Shown here: piece by piece, positions 6,992 to 9,319 of the stretch
How the letters are laid out: the number at the start of each line of letters is the position of its first letter
How positions within the stretch are numbered: position 1 is the first letter of the stretch
Assembly (NCBI GenBank): GCA_002168015.1
Contig: NHCX01000099.1
Coordinates: 2,401 to 11,719 of the forward strand
Reading direction: 5' to 3'
From: Verrucomicrobia bacterium TMED44
GTDB lineage: Bacteria > Verrucomicrobiota > Verrucomicrobiia > Opitutales > Seribacteraceae
Length of the DNA stretch: 9,319 nt
Program-made: the position numbers and the translations under genes
The notes under the pieces: model-generated
What the model was told of the DNA's origin: nothing
The model's input: only the letters and a program-made list of their open reading frames with translations
Databases searched by the model: none

Positions 6992-8497
6992 ATGCCGATA
7001 AAATTTCTTTTCTTACTTCCCCTCTCTTTGGCAATAATTTCTTCTGCTAAAAGTAAGACATCAAAACCGAATGTTATTCTTTTTCTGATCGATGATTTGG
7101 GCTGGTCCGATATTGGGGTCAATGGAAGCACTTTTTATGAAACCCCCGTGATCGATCAACTGGCAAGAGACGGGGCTACCTTTACCGATGCATATGCCGC
7201 GAGCCCGGTCTGCTCTCCATCTCGGGCCAGTATCCTCACAGGGAAATACCCGAGCCGGATCAATGTAAGCTATATCAGTGGAACCAGTGGGCCGAAAGGA
7301 AAAGGATATAAACTCACTCCCCCCCAACCAGACGGCTTTATTGCCTTCGACGAAACCTCGATGGCCGAAGCCCTACGCGTACACGGTTATAAAACAGTAC
7401 ATATAGGAAAGTGGCATTTACAAAACCACACTGATCGGGGAACCAAGCATTTCCCGGAAAACCATGGATTTGACTTTAATATTGCGGGGTTCAGGATGGG
7501 ACAGCCCGGTTCTTATTATTTTCCTTTCAAAAGTGAAAGACACCCAAATACCAATGTGCCGGGATTGGAGGACGGTCAGGAAGGTGACTATTTAACTGAC
7601 ACGCTTACCGACAAGGCCATTTCCTTCATCAAGCAAAACAAAGATCAGCCCTTCTTTATTAATTTCTGGTATTATACCGTGCACACGCCGATACAGCCCA
7701 AGAAAAGTAAAATGGCAAAATACCAAAAAAAAGCTGAAACTCTAGGGTATCCACAAAAACACCAGGATGGAATTCCTGTATGGGACAGCATTACCCGGAA
7801 GCGCCAGGACTCACCAGCCTACGCCTGCATGGTGGAAAGCATGGATGAAAACATTGGAAGAGTTTTGAAAGTACTCAAATCCCAGGATCTGGAGCAGGAT
7901 ACTCTGGTAATTTTCTTTTCTGATAATGGCGGACTATGCACAGGTTCCAGTCCCAACATGCCCACATCCTGCTTGCCCTTGCGTGGTGGAAAAGCCTGGC
8001 TCTATGAAGGTGGTATACGGGTGCCCCTGATCATCAAATTTCCAGGCAAAATAAAAGCGGGCACACAAATATCAGAACCAGTTGTGGGAACTGATCTGTA
8101 CCCCACCATACTCGACTTCCTCGATCTCCCCCTTACTCCTCATCAGCACATGGATGGGGAAAGTGTGAAACCGTTACTGGCGGGGAAAAAATCGCTTGAA
8201 CGGGAGGCTATTTATTTCCACCTTCCACACTACCACCACATCAATTCAATGGGCCCAAGCGGAGCAATACGTAAGGGAGATTTCAAACTGATTGAAATAT
8301 TCGAAACTGGAAAATATGAACTTTATCATGTCCGTGAAGATATAGGTGAGCACCATGACTTAGCCGAGAAAATGCCCGACTTGGTAGGTAAATTGGCGAA
8401 TGATTTGAAGCAGTGGAGGGAAAAATCCAATGCCCGCATGGCCGTAATCAATCAACAGTACGACCCAGCCTCTGACTTCAGAAAGAAAAAGAAGTAG
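6992..8497 (+). CDS. Exported type I (formylglycine) sulfatase, arylsulfatase A-like, S1 family
   Basis: A 501-residue secreted sulfatase that should hydrolyse sulfate esters outside the cytoplasm. Residues 1-19 are a signal peptide (cleavage likely after SSA, 17-19) with no lipobox. Catalytic motifs are in order: NVILFLIDDLGWSD with metal ligands Asp34 and Asp35; CSPSR at 74-78, where Cys74 should mature to formylglycine; TGK (Lys84); GKWH (Lys140, His142); TVHTP (His231); SDNGG (Asp311, Asn312); and RGGK (Lys334). The set is complete, so the enzyme should be active if a maturase (FGE or anSME) is encoded elsewhere. The start at 6992 is supported by the signal peptide and an SD site; the in-frame ATG at 6941 would bury the signal peptide behind 17 residues and overlap the dihydroorotase. 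Family members act on sulfated polysaccharides or aryl sulfates; the substrate cannot be told from sequence. Its place behind proA and pyrC is unusual. It ends in a short lysine tail. Confidence 0.5.
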   Translation: MPIKFLFLLPLSLAIISSAKSKTSKPNVILFLIDDLGWSDIGVNGSTFYETPVIDQLARDGATFTDAYAASPVCSPSRASILTGKYPSRINVSYISGTSGPKGKGYKLTPPQPDGFIAFDETSMAEALRVHGYKTVHIGKWHLQNHTDRGTKHFPENHGFDFNIAGFRMGQPGSYYFPFKSERHPNTNVPGLEDGQEGDYLTDTLTDKAISFIKQNKDQPFFINFWYYTVHTPIQPKKSKMAKYQKKAETLGYPQKHQDGIPVWDSITRKRQDSPAYACMVESMDENIGRVLKVLKSQDLEQDTLVIFFSDNGGLCTGSSPNMPTSCLPLRGGKAWLYEGGIRVPLIIKFPGKIKAGTQISEPVVGTDLYPTILDFLDLPLTPHQHMDGESVKPLLAGKKSLEREAIYFHLPHYHHINSMGPSGAIRKGDFKLIEIFETGKYELYHVREDIGEHHDLAEKMPDLVGKLANDLKQWREKSNARMAVINQQYDPASDFRKKKK

Positions 8498-8503
8498 ACC
8501 CGA

Positions 8504-9319
8504 TCAGGGTAACCAAGGATATTTTTCGAAATCGGGCTTTCTCTTCTCAAGAAAAGCTTTCTTCCCTTCCGAGCCTTCCTCGGATAAGTAATATAAGAGA
8601 GTGGCATTGCCCGCGAGTTCCTGTATTCCGGACTGCCCATCGAGTTCTGCATTGAATGCTGACTTCAAACAACGAATCGCTAAAGGGCTTTTATCCATGA
8701 CTTCACTCGCCCACTGCAGGCCTTCCGCTTCCAGTTGTGCAACGGGAACTACCTTATTAACTAAACCCATATCCAGGGCTTCCTCCGCATTGTACTGGCG
8801 ACAGAGATACCAAATTTCGCGGGCCTTTTTTTGCCCCACAATTCGAGCCAAGTAACTAGAGCCAAGTCCGCCGTCAAAACTACCGACTTTGGGCCCAGTC
8901 TGTCCAAAAACTGCGTTATCAGCAGCAATGGTCAAATCACAAACCACATGCAAAACATGCCCCCCTCCGATCGCATAGCCAGCAACTAGTGCGATCACCA
9001 CTTTGGGCATACTACGAATAAGTTTTTGCAAATCCAAAACATTTAATCTGGGAACTCCATCGTCTCCAACATAGCCCGCATCGCCGCGGACACTTTGATC
9101 ACCGCCTGAACAGAAAGCATATTTCCCGTCGGTGTGAGGACCCGCACCAGTAAGTAGGACAACTCCTATTTTTGGATCTTCCCTGGCATCTAGAAATGCC
9201 TGGTACATCTCGCTGACCGTTTTAGGACGAAACGCATTCCTTTTCTGGGGACGGTTGATTGTGACTTTAGCTACCCCCCCGGATTTATGGTACAAAATAT
9301 CTTCAAACTCTCCGAATTC
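8504..9319 (-). CDS. menB: 1,4-dihydroxy-2-naphthoyl-CoA synthase (MenB), N-terminus beyond right edge
   Basis: A crotonase-fold enzyme that closes the ring of o-succinylbenzoyl-CoA in menaquinone synthesis, in the cytosol. The frame remains open to the right edge (271 codons seen); the in-frame TTG at 9295 is not the start because typical MenB sequence (EFEDILYH) continues upstream. Only a few to about 15 N-terminal residues should be missing. Counting from the edge, motifs are INRP-x3-NAF (about 21-30), SGGDQ (71-75, CoA/oxyanion region), [11 protein letters not shown] (114-124), [12 protein letters not shown] (140-151, with catalytic Asp149) and the C-terminal LLYYLSEEG (about 241-249) carrying the expected catalytic tyrosine. 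Gly142 in QTGPKVG is the mark of the bicarbonate-dependent (type I) MenB, as in E. coli, rather than the Asp-containing type. It converges on the sulfatase with 6 bp between stops. Other men genes may lie to the right. Confidence 0.5.
   Translation of the reverse strand, partial: EFGEFEDILYHKSGGVAKVTINRPQKRNAFRPKTVSEMYQAFLDAREDPKIGVVLLTGAGPHTDGKYAFCSGGDQSVRGDAGYVGDDGVPRLNVLDLQKLIRSMPKVVIALVAGYAIGGGHVLHVVCDLTIAADNAVFGQTGPKVGSFDGGLGSSYLARIVGQKKAREIWYLCRQYNAEEALDMGLVNKVVPVAQLEAEGLQWASEVMDKSPLAIRCLKSAFNAELDGQSGIQELAGNATLLYYLSEEGSEGKKAFLEKRKPDFEKYPWLP

Noticed and set aside
8499..8536. Inverted repeat CCCGAT/ATCGGG at the sulfatase-menB junction as a terminator
   Set aside because: Only 6 bp of stem with a 26-base loop and no clean T tract after it; it also lies inside the menB coding end. 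Most likely chance.
9314..9319. GAATTC at the exact right end, suggesting a cloned EcoRI fragment
   Set aside because: Another GAATTC occurs inside the window near 2331 and the left end has no such site. This may be chance and says nothing about biology.
1..9319. Mobile element, CRISPR, phage, toxin-antitoxin or defence system
   Set aside because: I looked for transposase motifs, terminal inverted repeats, regular short direct repeats, tRNA-like ends and small gene pairs, and saw none.

Overview
This window looks like ordinary chromosomal DNA from a heterotrophic, probably marine bacterium of the Planctomycetota-Verrucomicrobiota-Bacteroidota kind; Verrucomicrobiota is my best guess. The reasons are a very long exported FG-GAP/ASPIC-UnbV protein, a secreted formylglycine sulfatase, an EF-hand mini-protein, a dihydroorotase of the type I associate with Bacteroidota, a menaquinone gene, few recognisable Shine-Dalgarno sites and a moderate G+C content. 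This placement is inference; no rRNA or tRNA is present to confirm it.

Layout. Positions 3670 down to 1 (minus strand) are one uninterrupted reading frame of at least 1223 codons that runs off the left edge. It encodes an exported CRTAC1-like protein with 13 canonical and two degenerate Ca2+-binding loops and a central ASPIC/UnbV module. It is divergent from a 154-residue exported EF-hand protein (3784-4248), with 113 bp between them. That gene ends at a strong hairpin terminator with a UUCG loop (4274-4305). A co-directional run follows: proA (glutamate-5-semialdehyde dehydrogenase, 4367-5632), a dihydroorotase (5649-6983) and an exported S1 sulfatase (6992-8497), with gaps of 16 and 8 bp. 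The sulfatase ribosome-binding site overlaps the dihydroorotase stop codon. On the minus strand, menB (8504-9319) converges on the sulfatase with only 6 bp between stop codons and runs off the right edge.

How the genes fit together. proA and the dihydroorotase are housekeeping biosynthesis (proline and pyrimidine), and menB belongs to menaquinone synthesis. The exported proteins share a theme: the FG-GAP protein and the EF-hand protein carry Ca2+-binding loops, and S1 sulfatases use a Ca2+ ion at the active site. This suggests surface or periplasmic handling of polyanionic, possibly sulfated, material, but nothing in the sequence names a substrate.

I found no mobile element, CRISPR array, RNA gene or phage signature. 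I do not see a clearly new multi-gene system. The most worthwhile leads are the edge-hidden giant FG-GAP protein with its two-part architecture, its divergent pairing with the EF-hand gene, and the translationally coupled sulfatase at the end of a housekeeping operon.

[Form note: the original answer gave no feature confidences; the uniform 0.5 is a placeholder required by the schema, not an estimate.]
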